DNA from: Entophlyctis helioformis
Taxonomy: Eukaryota; Chytridiomycota; Chytridiomycetes; Chytridiales; Chytriomycetaceae
Length of the DNA: 64,000 bases
Direction: 5' to 3'
NCBI GenBank assembly: GCA_025526915.1
Contig: JAHLKH010000159.1
Span: forward strand, 1 to 64,000
Under the pieces are notes generated by a model. The model made no database searches. It saw only the letters and a program-made list of their open reading frames with translations, and was not told the origin of the DNA. Within the stretch, counting starts at the first letter, position 1, and each line of letters starts with the position of its first letter. Below, piece after piece: positions 46,643 through 58,984 of this stretch. The translations under genes and the position numbers were made by a program.

Positions 46643-49267
46643 CTATGTTGCCGGCATGCGTCCGTACGTTGCCTGGATCCGCCGACCGCCAAAGAAGCGT
46701 CCATCGAGCGCCATCTTGGCTTGGATGGCAGCTGCTCGCATTCAAACAGACACCCCCAAAGGTCACCATGCCAGTCCCAATTAGCAACAGGCGGCAGAAT
46801 GCGCGCGTTGGAATGCTCTCGGTGGCTCCACAGAACGAGAGCAAACAGACGTACCATCCACAGACTCGAATGCAACATAGACAAGCACCATGTCGGTGGG
46901 GCTCGTCTTGGCAGGATCTTGCCATAGCACAACACGAAGAACCTTGCCGTACTTTGCACACTCCTGTGCAATCTCTTGGTTGAGGAACTCGTCCACATCC
47001 TCGACCGTGACCATGTTCTTGAGTTCGAGCACCGAAGTCGGCTGCCGATCCATCCCCCACGAGCCACGTTAGCCAACCGGCCCAGCCAACGCAGCCGCAA
47101 GCACGACGCGTCAGGTGTCAATGCATGGCTTACGGCTGAAATCCCGTCGTCTGCTGGCCGTAACAGCTTCTGCATGATCGAGTAGCGCTGGCTGGCTGTG
47201 ATGGTCATGTGCTCGTCCAGCGCCGCGCCTTCGTCGTTGCCGCTGCCGCCGCCGCCGCCGTGGTGGTGGCCGCCCATGCCGCCCATGCCGCGCATACTGC
47301 CTGCGCCAAGTGCATTGGCGCCACTCCCACCGACACTCGCACCAGATGCAGATGCAGACGCAGCAGCAGCGGCGGCAGCGGCAGCAGCAGCCACGGTTCC
47401 CGCTTCCAGTCCAGGGCCAGAGAATGCCTTGATGTCGACGCCTTCGGCCGCACGCGCAGCAGCGGTCTGGCGAACACTTGCCAGCATGGTCGAATCCACA
47501 AGGCCCGACATGGGTCCTCCAGATCCCGGCACGCGGTTGGCTGTCATTGCATATCCGCCATATCAGCTGCGTGGTCGTGCCAAGAAGAGGGCGATCATCA
47601 GGGCTGCACTGCGTACCAATGGACGAGTTGATGGATCGCGCCACATCCACGACATTGCTCGGCACCGGGAACCCTGTCGAGAAGCCAGATGTGACCGACT
47701 TCATGCCGCGCGGGATGTCGCCGCCGATGAGGGCCGGCCTGACATGGAGAGCCCGGCCGCCGAGTTCAAAGTGGTCCATGGTCGCCAGCGCAACAGGGAC
47801 GCATTCCTCGCTTTCAAACTGGACGTATCTGCAACAGGTACCCAGTGTGAGCAGAGAGAAGGCAGCCAGCGTGCTCATGCCCGTATCACATCAGCCCACC
47901 CAAACGTCTTGTGCTTGCGCGTCATGGGGTTGGGCTGCCGTGCAAAGGTTTTGGTTAATATGGCCGGCCAGATATCAGTGGCAGCACACACGCGACGTGG
48001 TTCTCACCGGCAGTCCGTACGACTCGACCACTCCAAACGTCTCAAACAGGGTCTTGATGTCCTCCTCCGTGACAAACTCGCTGATGTTGGAGATGTAGAC
48101 ACGGCCCTTGTTGGGCGGCGGCAGAGTCGACATCTCAAAGCTGGCAAAGTTGCTTGGCCGACTGACGCGCAGCGCTCTGTCACACCAAGCCATGTCAAGC
48201 CAAGCAATGTCATCGCATTCCACGGCATGGCACGCAGGCAGCATCCAGCTGTGAGTCTGAGCAGCCGCAGCCCAACACCAGGCCGGCAGACGATCATCGA
48301 CCCACCGTCCAAGAAACTCGTAATTGTGCATGTACTCGATGGCAAGTGGCGCAGCTTCCGGCGCTTCAAACTCAAGGAAGCAGAATCCCTTGTGTCGTCC
48401 GGTGGAAGGGTCAATGTTCATGCTGATCGACTTGATCGAGCCAAACTGGCCAAAGGCCTGCCGTATGTGCTCTTCGTTGACATCAAACGACAGCGATCCA
48501 ATGTAGACGCGGCTCAAGCCCGACAGCACCTTGTAGTCGAGCCGTGCGCTTGCAGCTGCTGCGCCGGACGCAGACCGTTGTGGCCCAGGAGCTGTGGTGC
48601 ATGTACAGCAGGTCGGTTAGATCGGGCCAGATCCAGGCCGGGCCGGGCGAGACTGCACACGGCCGGCACCCACGGCACGGCGCTGCATGATGTACCTGCG
48701 CTGTGTATTGGTCGGCAAAAGCGCGAGCCTTGGCAACACGCTCGAGCTGGTCGGGCGTCAACAACTCTCGAGGCCGCAGCGGCTCAAAGTGCTTGCGAGG
48801 AGGTGGTGCAGGTGCGGGTGCAGGTGCAGGTGCGGGTGCAACGGCGACGGCGACGGCAGCGACACTCGGCGCACTTGGCGCAGGGCTCGGCCATCCGACA
48901 GCAGGTTCATCTGGGCCGTGTTGCGCATCATCCGAGGCCGAGCCAGCTGACCGTCTTTGCTTGGATACAGGCGAGCGCTCTGCTGCTGCGTCGGTATCGT
49001 CCGTGGCCTTGCCCATGCTGCCGTTGCTGCCGTTGCTGGTATCTTTGCTGCTCTGTCTTGTTGTGCGTCTGCGTCTGCGTCTGCTGCACCAGTGTCGGCC
49101 ACACCGGCTGTGTCCATGTATAGCGACGCAGCGCTCGAGGCCGACGCTGCAGTGTCAACCACGTCCATGTCCGTGTCCATGGCATCGCCGGCCTCTCGAG
49201 AAGAGGACGGCTCGGACGGCTCGTCCAGCTCACGCTCGAGCTCGTCATAGTCTTCGTCTGTTGCCAT
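46643..49267 (-). CDS. PUF60: Poly(U)-binding splicing factor PUF60 homologue
   Basis: U2-associated splicing factor that helps define the 3' splice site. An acidic/Ala N-terminus (MATDEDYDELERELDEPSEP) is followed by a segment with RKHFEPLRPRELLTPDQLER. RRM1 starts RVYIGSLSFDVNEEHI and contains KGFCFLEFEAPE. RRM2 starts RVYISNISEFVTEEDIKTLF and has YVQFESEECVPVALATM. After a Gly/Ala/His-rich linker comes the C-terminal U2AF-homology motif: LELKNMVTVEDVDEFLNQEI, LVYVAFESVDG, then MALDGRFFGGRRIQATY. The R-x-F loop (GRFFGG) that grips U2AF-ligand motifs is present. The N-terminal acidic stretch changes frame near 49.06-49.09 kb, by an undetected intron or an indel. Confidence 0.93.
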
Positions 49268-49372
49268 GCTTGGGAAGCCGTTCGGAGCTGCTCTGGCTGG
49301 CTGGCTGGCTGGCTGAGAATCCTTGTCTGTCGGCGATCTGGACAACTCGTCGAACCTGAGCCCAAGGACACC
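49268..49372. promoter_or_regulatory. Shared gap between divergent PUF60 and PPIL1
   Basis: Only 105 bp separate the two start codons. It contains a run of GGCT/GCTG repeats. No TATA box is evident. A bidirectional promoter is the simple reading; this is inferred from spacing alone. Confidence 0.5.
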
Positions 49373-50571
49373 ATGGCAGCAGAGCAGCCGAAAGCAGTGG
49401 TGTTTGAGACGTCGGCAGGCACCGTGACCTTTGAGCTGTACTGGAACCATGCAGTGCGCTCGTGCGAGAACTTTTGGCAGCTGGCAAGTGGCATCGCTGG
49501 GCCGTCTGTCTGCCGTTCATGCTCGTGTCTGCGACGCTGACACTGTCGATGCTGTCGATGCTGCCGATGCTGTCGATGCCGTCGATGCTGCAGGCCAAGA
49601 CAGGCTACTATGACGGAACCAAGGTGAGGCTGCGATGCAGATTGGCTGCCTGCTCTGGGATCACATACATGCGCGCTCACACTGCCCGTCCGATGGCAAC
49701 GTTGCATCCAGTTTCACAGAGTCATTGCAGTGAGTGCATCGCTCCAGTCGGCGCAAGCATGTGTGCGTGTGGCTCACTCATGCTGGCACGACTGGCCCGC
49801 CCTGGTGGATGCGCAAAGGACTTTATGATCCAAGGAGGTACGGACAATGCACGCTGGCGCATGTCTGGCTGTCGGATCTGACAGCGCAAGCCTTTGCACA
49901 GGCGATCCAACTGCAACTGGACGCGGCGGTTCCAGCATCTATGGGTTGGTAGCTGGACTCGCAGCCAGATACACCGTGTGCATAGATCTAACATGGAGAG
50001 CGGACACGCCGATATGCTCACTGCCATTCCAGCAAGCCGTTTGAGGACGAGATCGCTCCTGATCTGAGACACACGGGTGCTGGCATTTTGTCCATGGCCA
50101 ACAGGTACAGCACCTACAACGCGCATGGGTTATGCCTGATGCGCCATGCACACCAATGATGCGCGGAGCACCGACTGACGCGGCCGTGTGGACTACAGCG
50201 GACCAAACACCAATGGAAGCCAGTTCTTTATCACGCTTGCACCGACTCCCTGGCTCGACGGCAAGCACACCATCTTTGGCCGTGTTTCCGAGGGCATGGG
50301 CGTCGTCAAGCGCATTGGAATGGTATGTTTGCATCCGATTGCTGTGTAGATATCCACATGCTTGACTGTAAACCTAGCCCAGCCCAGCCCAGCCCAGTCG
50401 AATCTTGTCCGTCCATGGTTGTCTGTGTGGTGTTGGATGGCTGGGACGTCTGATCACTGACACTGTTGCACATACGGATTCATTCTCGGCTGCCTGCAGG
50501 TTCCGACGGACTCGAACGACAAGCCGAACCAGGACATTGTCATTGTGCGTGCAAGAGCCATTGGCGGCTGA
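49373..50571 (+). CDS. PPIL1: Spliceosomal cyclophilin PPIL1
   Basis: Small peptidyl-prolyl isomerase that joins the spliceosome. Eight exons (49373-49483, 49594-49623, 49712-49729, 49819-49837, 49902-49944, 50033-50104, 50199-50322, 50500-50571) close exactly to 162 residues. Cyclophilin signatures are in order: [88 protein letters not shown] and a RAIGG end. Active-site Arg (FHRVI), Phe (FMIQG), Gln/Phe (SQFF), Trp and His are all present. Exon 1 ends CTG|GCAAGT, so intron 1 is GC-AG. Exons 3 and 4 are 18 and 19 nt. The short single-domain form and sequence favour PPIL1 over PPIA. Confidence 0.94.
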
Positions 50572-52240
50572 GCCTGTTGGAGTTTCCAGATGCGTCGAGA
50601 GGCAATGAAGACCTCCTTATTGCAGGAGCTCCTTGACAAGCTCGATGACAACGGGAACTGGACACGGCATCAACGCACGTCAGCTGGACTGCCCATCTGC
50701 CCAAACAGCAGGATGCAGCAGGACGTACCGGCCTGGAAAGCAGCAACTGTTGCCACAAAGCTGAAGAGCGTCGAGCGAACCTGCGAACCACAGCCAGGCC
50801 CGTTTGAGCGTCAGTTACGCTGATCACCAACTCGCAGCCAAGCTCACACTGCTGGGCTGTTCAGGTGCGCAGAGACCGAGACAGTCGCAGAGCAGCGCAG
50901 TACAGTGCAGTGCAGTGCAGTTCAGAGAGGCTGGTGCCAGGTGCCTTGGACAATACCACTGGTCCCTGCAGCACCTGCACCAGCCCAGCCAACAAGCCCA
51001 AGGCAGACTCAGCAAGAGCAGCACTGCACGTGGATGACATACCGCCTTGCGGTTCTGGACGGCCTCAGCACGGCTGACTTTGGGGGCTCCTCCGAACATT
51101 CCGGCTGTGTCTGTTGCATGGCCGTATCCGTCTGGTCAGTCATGGCCCACATTCACACTGGCCCGCAGCCCAGCAGGTCCATAATAGTCTCACTTTTCGA
51201 TGTGTGGACAAACACCGAATCGCGAATATTGTTGATGAACATTCCGTCATTCAGACGGATCTCGCCATAATCACAACATCACAAGCAACGCTGCGCATTG
51301 TTGTTGCGGCTGCTCGTCTGTTTGCTCATCGCAGGTCATTGCCTGCTTTTGTTGTTGCCAACAGCCATGTCGCGTAACTCCGACTTGGAGGAGCCACCCA
51401 CACGTCCAGGCTGCGTGCGCGATGTTTGATACGCCAAGCCTCCCTTGCGTTCCCCCTTGCTCTCTCCAGCTCCGTCTCCGTGCTTCCTCCGTCGGCAACG
51501 TTCTTTAAAGCGGCAAGCTCCCTTCATCTGCAGCACCCACCGACCTCGGCTCGCCGTCTCTGTCTGCACCAGTTCATCTTACTTGCATTCAGGGTCTTCA
51601 AGCCTCAAGTATGTGCATCGGCTCTGCTGCATCTGTGGTGCATCTGTCGCCGTTGATGGTCTTTTATTGCCCCTTGTCCCATGCCCTGTGCCCTGCGTGG
51701 TGTGGCTTGGGTTGCATGGCCTGGACCGCGACTCTGGCCGTCTTGTGCCTTGCAGACAACAGGGGCACACGAGGCTGGTGGGCTGAAGCGGGCAGCCAGC
51801 CCGCGACACAGGGTGCGGACTGCTGACACTGTGCCACTGGGCTGAACTGTCGACATCCACAGCTCGTCGCAGCCAGCCAGCCAGCCAGCCAGGAACGCAC
51901 GAGCCGCAGGTTCATCCGAGGAAGGTATTCGATACGACACACGCCTAGACCAGTAGGTGTGTCCCGAGCCGTCCGTCTTGCCCGCGCCATCGCCCTGCAG
52001 CCCGCCCTGTTTATCTGGCGCGGCACTTGCCTGAATAGATCTGGCAGTTTGTCCGGCAGTTTGTCCGGCACTGCACAACACGTTTGCGCGCTCCTGCTCC
52101 ACAAGCCACGTCTCACAGCCACTGCTTTGCTAACTTGAACGCCGAACGTGCCGCCTGCCCGCCTGCCCGCCTGCCCACCACAGATCAAACACACGCACCA
52201 ACACACCGACACACGACCGCACTGCAGACCGCACACCGCC
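50572..52240. other. 1.7-kb stretch without a recognisable gene
   Basis: Only short overlapping frames are present on both strands. A minus-strand frame near 51.5 kb has a KGACRFKERCRRRKHGD string but nothing else convincing. No tRNA-like fold, RING, kinase or transposon motif was seen. The last 100 bp are likely the promoter and 5' UTR of the first S41 peptidase gene. Confidence 0.5.
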
Positions 52241-55200
52241 ATGCTCGTCCGCTCGATCCTCTCACTGCTCCTGCTGCTTGTCGCAGCCGTGTCGGACGCC
52301 TGGGCTCAGTCGGGTCTTTCGCTTCTCAAAGACGCCCGCCCGCAGATCAGCGTCCTTCCGCTCACGAGCGCACAGCGCAACTCTGCCCTGTTCACCGTCA
52401 AGTCCCTATTTGATGTGCGTGCCCTTTGCGTGCTGCATGTGCCTGTCTCACGTGCATCTGCCACCTGCTGCCATCTGCCACCTGCTGCCATCCCGTTTCG
52501 TTTGGCTGGCTGGTCTCACCGCGTCTGCCATGCACCCCGCACGTCTGGCATCTGTCTCGTGTCTCGTGTCTCACGCCATGACCCAATGCACTGCCAACCA
52601 ACACGCGCGTGGGCTCCTCACTCGCTGCAGGTCTACGTCAACCGCCAGAGCAAGATCGACAACTATCGTCGCGAGTACCCAGACATCGACCCGATCCCGC
52701 GCATCGACGCCCTCATCGCAAACAACTCTGGCCTCTCCAATCTCGAGTTCCACTACAAGCTTGTCGAGATCTTCCTGAGCCTCCGCGACTTCCAGTAAGC
52801 GAGCCGCCCACACCATGCATCCATTCAGTGCGAATGCGTTGAGTGGTCGCATGCCTCTTTGCATGATTCTAACAGACGCACGCACCATCTCCCCTTCTCC
52901 TCTTCTCTGCTCTGCAGCACGCTCTACTTCATCCCTGGTACGCACGGCTGCTTTGATTTCGTTCAGGCGGTTGGCTTCGATCTGGTCAACAGCACCGACA
53001 TCCTCAAGATCCCCCGCGCCGTCGTCAAGGGCTTCACCAAGAACCCAATCATCCAGCAGCTGGCCGGCATCGAAAAACTGCGACAGATCAGCGTCGGTGA
53101 CGAACTCGTCTCCATCGATGGTGTCTCTCTCCCAAAGGTAAGGCCCAACAGCTATGGCTTGCCATGCATCGGCTGCATTCACGTGTGCTTACAACAAGCC
53201 ATCTCCATCTTGTTTTTTCACGGCCATGCCTTCAGTACGTCCAAGATAACAAGTGGATCACAGGCGGTGCCAACAACTTTGGCTCGCAGAGATCCGCTCT
53301 TGCCAGCTTCATGGCCGTGTCGGGTCGCATCTTCCCCGTTCCCAAGACCGACGAAATCACCTTTGTCTTCCGTTCCCGAGCCAACCGCACCAACTATAGC
53401 CTCACGCTCCCCGTAAGTGCAGTCACCATCAACACCAAAGGAGAAGCGTAAACCTGCGCACATGGGATTAACTTGTTGATGCACAGTGGATCGCGGCTCG
53501 CAGAAACTCTTGCTTCAACGAGATCATCGCCCTCCCTGTGGCCCCAGCTGCCGAGCCTGTTCCGATTGCCGCGACTGCCTCTGCCCCAGAGGTCGCCGAT
53601 GTCGCTGTTGCTTCTGACGCCATTGGCAGCGCGTCAAAGTCTGGCTCCGCAGACATTGGCCAAGTCGCAGGCTCCGCTCCTGCTGATCCCATCCTCACGA
53701 CGTTTGATGACAGCCAGCCCCCTGCCAACTTTGAGCCAGAGCCCATCCCGCTCGAGGGATCGTCATTGGAGAGGCGCAGCGAGTCGTCTGTCACGTTCGC
53801 CAAGCGCTCCAATGGCAACAAGCCCGTCACCGCAAAGGACTTTGGGCACTTGCTTGGCATTGCTGGCGGAAACAGTATCGACCCAGACACCAAGCAGCGT
53901 ATGCGCATGATCAAAGATGCTCTTCAGTTCCGCACTGGTCTCAACCCCATGGTCGAGCTGACCAACAAGATGTTCCCTCGCGAGCAGTTTAGCGATCTGC
54001 CTCTCAACCCAACGTCTGAGCCTGGTGAGTAGCAAACAGGTGCTTGACGTGCTGCATCCAATGCTGACACCCCTTCTCGCGTCCGCGCAGGCATCTCGTG
54101 GGGTATCTACAAGCCGGAGACGCTCAACCTCGGCGTGCTCCAACTGGAAGACTTTGGTAAGTCTGGCTGGACGACACCGCCGTCATGGGGATGACTCAAG
54201 AGCAAATGCTGACTACGGAGACGTTGCTACCCGGCCTGATGCTTGCAGAGCCCGTCAGTGCCGATCCGCTCCAAGCATTCATGCTGATCCGCGGCCTCTT
54301 GGTCAATGAGCTTGTGGACACCAAGTCGATTGTCATTGACATCCGCAGCAACGGTGGTGGCTACATCTCGTATGCAGACATTGTTCCGCAGCTGTTTGGC
54401 ATTCGCTTCAACACGGCCGGTGCGCGCAGTGTCATCAGTCCCGTCAACACTCGCACATTCAACTCGAGCCTCTACCCTCCTGACGCGTAAGTCGTGGCTG
54501 CTGCGTTGCGAACACCTCGCCTATCCAGTGATCGGCCCTTGTGATCTAACCGCCTTCCATTCCAACCTTGTTCCTCCTGCATCCACTAATGCATCCGCAC
54601 AGTTTCCGTGACGAGTACCTGTCGACCCCGCCCGGACGCACCTTCACCGACACGACGGTCTTCACCTCGAACCACGACGCGTACCAGTACGGCCAGGCGT
54701 ACTTCCGCGCTGTCGGCGTGTTCACCAATGCTGTCTGCTATTCGGCCTGCGACCTCTTTGCTGCCCACATGCAAGACAACAACATCTCCCTCATCTTTGG
54801 CGAGGACCGCGCCACTGGCGGCGGCGGTGCCAACGTCGTCGAGCTCAACAGCTTCCTGAGCCAGGTCAACCCCGACGACTTCCCTCTGCTTCCGTTTGCG
54901 GATCGTCTCAGCAGCGCTGCGGCTCCCAATCTGCGCGTGGCATGGCGCCAGTTTGTCCGCATTGGCCGCAACTTTGGGCGTCTTATTGAGGACCGTGGTG
55001 TGATCTCTGACCTCGTCCTGCGTCCCAAACCCGAGGACTTTTTGATCAACCAGACGACCCAGTCCCAGTACGAGCGTATCTCTGTCCGCCTTGCATCGCG
55101 TAACAAGAAGACGGGCAACACCAACCTGCACTTTGTGTGCGAGCCGCTCATCCGAGACATGCCCGTGGGAGGACCCGCAACGTTCCCGATGCTTGTCTCT

Positions 55201-55993
55201 GGCGCCACGCGAATTGATCTGCTCAGAGCCGACGGCCTGCAGCGTCTTGGCCAGCTCAAGATCCAGACGTCGTCGTCCAGAGTCCGCCAGAACAAGACAC
55301 TGACCTCGTACGAATCGGTCACCAAGCCAAGCTATGTCCGCTTCGAGTTTAGAGGCTACCGCAGCGACAAGAAGGTCATCCGCACCATCCGCTACGTGCG
55401 CTTTATTCCTCGCGTTCAGGACGCTTTTGTTGTAGGTTGCCTAGCATGGGCACACTGTATTGTGCAGATCAACAGCGGCTCACTCTCACTCTCACCCTCA
55501 CTCTTACGCTGCTGCACAGCTCGGCAACGGCACAGCATTCAACTGGGACTACACACTCGGGTCGTCTGTCGGCATCTACAACTACAGGGTGACAAAGGTG
55601 GCCGAGGACACGATCAACCCCATCGGCTGGAACATTGTCGACAACACGACTCTGCGCATTGGTAACGGCACAGTGTACGCCAACAACCTCAACACCGCCA
55701 CCAGCTTCTTCTTCACGGTCGATCCCGCCGCAACCAGCAGCGTTGTACGTGTCCAGCTCAAGGGCACACTTGACAGCGAGGAGGGCTACGACTTTTTCCG
55801 CGTGTGCTTCCGCTCGACGCAGGGCACGGTGACGCTTGTGAGAGAGTCTGGATCGATTGGCCTCGACATTGACGTGACGTTTGATGTGCCTGCGCCGTTC
55901 TTTGAGGTGTTTGTGCTGTTCGAGTCGGACGCATCGGTTGGAGGTGCTGGCGCGACAGTCACCAGCTTCAAAGTCGGTTTGACGTCGCCGTGA
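52241..55993 (+). CDS. Secreted S41-family (CPAF-like) serine peptidase, copy A
   Basis: Predicted extracellular endopeptidase. A signal peptide (MLVRSILSLLLLLVAAVSDA, cut after WAQ) leads nine exons that close exactly to 959 residues. The likely catalytic His is in SLRDFHTLYF. A PDZ-like region follows (ISVGDELVSIDGVSL), then a low-complexity insert rich in Ala/Pro/Ser/Val. The C-terminal S41 core has SIVIDIRSNGGGYISYADIV, the nucleophile motif VCYSACDLFAAHMQD and the acidic residue in IFGEDRATGGGGANV. A beta-rich tail ends VTSFKVGLTSP. The codon for the His is split by a phase-2 intron (52795-52917). It is convergent with copy B. Chytrids are known to expand this family; secretion fits nutrition or host attack, which I cannot distinguish here. 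Confidence 0.9.
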
Positions 55994-56123
55994 TAGACAC
56001 AGCCGCCATGGCAAGGAGATGGTCAGACTGCTGAGCAATGTGCTTGAACGAATGAATTTGATTTTCGAAGCGTAGGTTGCAGTGATGTAAGAGCCGTGGC
56101 TCAATTATGTGTTATTCAACGGT

Positions 56124-58984
56124 TCACGCAGTAATAGAAAACGATGTGAGCGTCACGCCACGGTCATTCACGCCGGCATCAGAGACAAAGCGGGCTGCAA
56201 TCGAGAACTTGTCGGTCGTGGTCGTGAAGGGGAAGCTTTCGTCAATCTCCTTTGCGCCAGAAACACCATCGACGGTTTTGCCACTTGCGTCCTTGCTTCT
56301 GATCAGCGCCGTGACCTTGCCGGTCGCGTCGACGTAGTTGAGGTATAGGTAGTCAAAGTCGGCCTCTGTGGAGATCGACGCGGTGAGCTTGACGTTGAAC
56401 TTGCTGCCGACGGGGGCGGTGAGGAAGTGCTCAATGGCACTGTCGACGTTCAGAGCGTACTCCTTTCCGTTGCCGATCTGCCACTTGTCGCCAACCTTGT
56501 TCCAGCCCAGGCGATCGTCGCGCAGGGATGCACCGTTGTTGTAGATGCCGGTCGCCGGGCTCAGAGTCTTGTCCCAGTTGAGGCCATTGACGGCGTTGAT
56601 GCGATCGGCGTCCTTGGGAACGGAACGCAGGTAGCGGTTGGTCTTGAGAAGCTGCTTGCCGGCCTTGTGGCTCGTGACCACCACCTTGGAGTTGCCGAGG
56701 CCAGATGCCGGCGGCAGGAACTCAAGCGGGAGAGTGTGCTTGGCAGCACCAACACCGGCAAACAGATCGCGGCGGCGACCGAGACGCTTTCCGGTGGTGC
56801 TCTCCACAGTGATCTCCTCGAGACCAGCAACCTCGGGCGAGACCTTGACGTTACCGGCGAGCACCTCCAGCGAGAACGGCTCGAGACGGAAACCAAGGCC
56901 GGCCTTGCCATTCTTCTTGCCCTCGGCAGCGAGTGCATCGGCGATGCGGTCGTACTGCGACGACGTGGTCGCACCAGGAAGAATGTCCTCGAGACGCGCA
57001 CGCACGATGACATCGGCCTTGATGCCAGCGTCCTCGATCAGCTGGCCCTTATTGAGACCGACACGAACGGCCTGACGAATGCCAACCGAGAGACGGTTGC
57101 CATACTGACCGAGCTCGGTTGTGAACGGGAAGGGCTTGAAGTCGGTCGGGTCGGTCGTGACCAGATCCGCAAACTGCAGCACGTTGGCACCACCAGCACC
57201 CGTCGCGCCGTCCTCGCCAAAGATCGTGCCAGTGGCAGAGTCTTGGAAGTTGGACGACAGGAGATCGCACGACGAGTAGCAGCGGCCGTTGTTGAGGATG
57301 CCGACCGGCTTGAGGTACGCCTGGCCGTAAGTGTTCAGGTCCTCCTGCGTGTCAAACAGACCAATCTCGGTGTACTTGGAGCCGGGAGCCGTGCGCATGT
57401 ACGCGTCGTAGAATGCCTCACCGGGACCGTTGGTATCGACAAAAAGCCGCTTCATGACGTCGTTGTACAGGAAGCGAGCACCAAAAGGCTCAAAGTCCGG
57501 CTTGAAGAACTGCGGGATGCTGCTCGCATACGTGATGGTGCCGCCGCCGTTGTCGCGGATATCAATGAGCACGGCGTTGGTGTCCTTGAGCTGGTTGGCG
57601 AGAAGCGAGCGGATAATGTCGAGCGCTTCAGCATAGTTGGGAGGAGAAAAGTCGTCGAGACGCAGCACACCGAGGTTCTTGCCGGGTGCGTCCCAGATAC
57701 CGTACGACAGACCCGTCTGCGCAGTGCGGGTCAGGCGAACGGGGCCAAGCGCAACATCGCCGATGACCGCCTTCTTGTATTCGATGGACGGCGAGTCGAC
57801 AATGGCGATCGGGTTCTTGAGCGGGTTCTTGCGACGCAGCACGGGGTCCGAGGCAGCCTTGGCGGCGGCGTTGGACGATGCGGCGTACGAGACGGGAATG
57901 GCAGAAACGGGGCCCTTGGCAGTCGCGGCCTGGACTGCTGCACTGCTGTCGGTATCCAAGGCAGCCAGCTGTCTGCGGAACTCGCGCGGCGCGTCGGCAG
58001 CAGATGCGCCAGGGGCGGTTGTGTTGGTGATCTTCTTGTACAGGTTGGTCGTGGTAGTCCAGCAGGCGTTGTTGCGGTTGGTGACGTAGTTGATGGTCGA
58101 GGTGTAAGTCGCGCCGGTCGCACGCGACTTGAACGTGAACGTGATGGTGTCGTCTGCGGGCAGGCGGTTGTTGGCACCAGAGACAAGACTCAGGTAGTCA
58201 ATCGCACGACGCTGACCACCGTACAAGTTGGCACCTGCGCCAGACGTGAACTCGTTCTTGCGGAACCACTGTGGGGCGATCGCGTATCGGCATAAGGAAC
58301 AAGATGGGTCAGCTTCTGGCTGGCTTCTGGCTGGTGCACAGCAGACCAGCAAGGCGCAGTGGATAGCCGTACCTGAAGGAAAGAGTCGCCGTTGATGGCC
58401 ACGAGCTCGTCGCCAACAGTGATGGCAGCAAAGTCAGCGCCAAGCAGGTTGGTGATGGGGGCACGAGTGTCCTTGCGAAGCACGACGACACGGGGGCTTG
58501 TCTCAATGTTGTCGCTCTCGACAAACTCCAAGAAGACACCGGTGGTGACCGAGAAGCAGCGGTGCGGGCCAGCCATCGAGAAGCGGGTGTGCAAGTCGCG
58601 GATCTGCACAAAGACGTCTGCCAGCGAGAGCTGCAGGTCGGCGTCGGTGATGGTGGCCAGGTTGTCCCGAAGTCTCTTGAGCGTCGGCGCAGGGTCGGCG
58701 GCCGCACCGTAGTTGACAAGCTTGGACTCGTAGTTGACCCATGCCTGCGGGTGTTGCAGAGCCATAGGGATTGTCAGCGACCTGCGGACACAGCGGTGCA
58801 CATGCATTCACGAACATACCTGGTTGACAACCGTCTCGGCCTGCGTGAGCAGAGCGTTGCGCTGATCGAGCGTGTACGGCAGGAACGAAAGACGACCAGC
58901 AGCACGGTCGGCCTTGAGCGTGTTGACGGTCTGGGCCGACGCCGAGGTGGCGAGCAGCACAACGGCAGCCGAGAGGACGAGCAT
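56124..58984 (-). CDS. Secreted S41-family (CPAF-like) serine peptidase, copy B
   Basis: Paralogue of copy A on the other strand. Three exons (58984-58820, 58744-58373, 58268-56124) close exactly to 893 residues. A signal peptide (MLVLSAAVVLLATSASAQ) is followed by FLPYTLDQRNALLTQAE and AWVNYESK. The presumed catalytic His is in VQIRDLHTRFSM, here uninterrupted by an intron. The PDZ-like region has ITVGDELVAINGDSF. The core holds NAVLIDIRDNGGGTITYASS, the nucleophile motif RCYSSCDLLSSNFQD and IFGEDGATGAGGANV. It ends TLTSFSITA. Its N-terminus is much closer to copy D than to A or C. It is divergent from copy C. Confidence 0.92.

Noticed and set aside
51336..51569. Possible small Cys-containing gene on the minus strand
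   Set aside because: Only one short Cys/Arg/Lys string; no paired cysteine motif, splice context or second supporting exon.
56427..58295. 622-codon plus-strand open frame opposite S41 copy B
   Set aside because: Antisense shadow of the S41 core exon; no domain, and composition (Arg/Leu/Val) is as expected from codon complementing.
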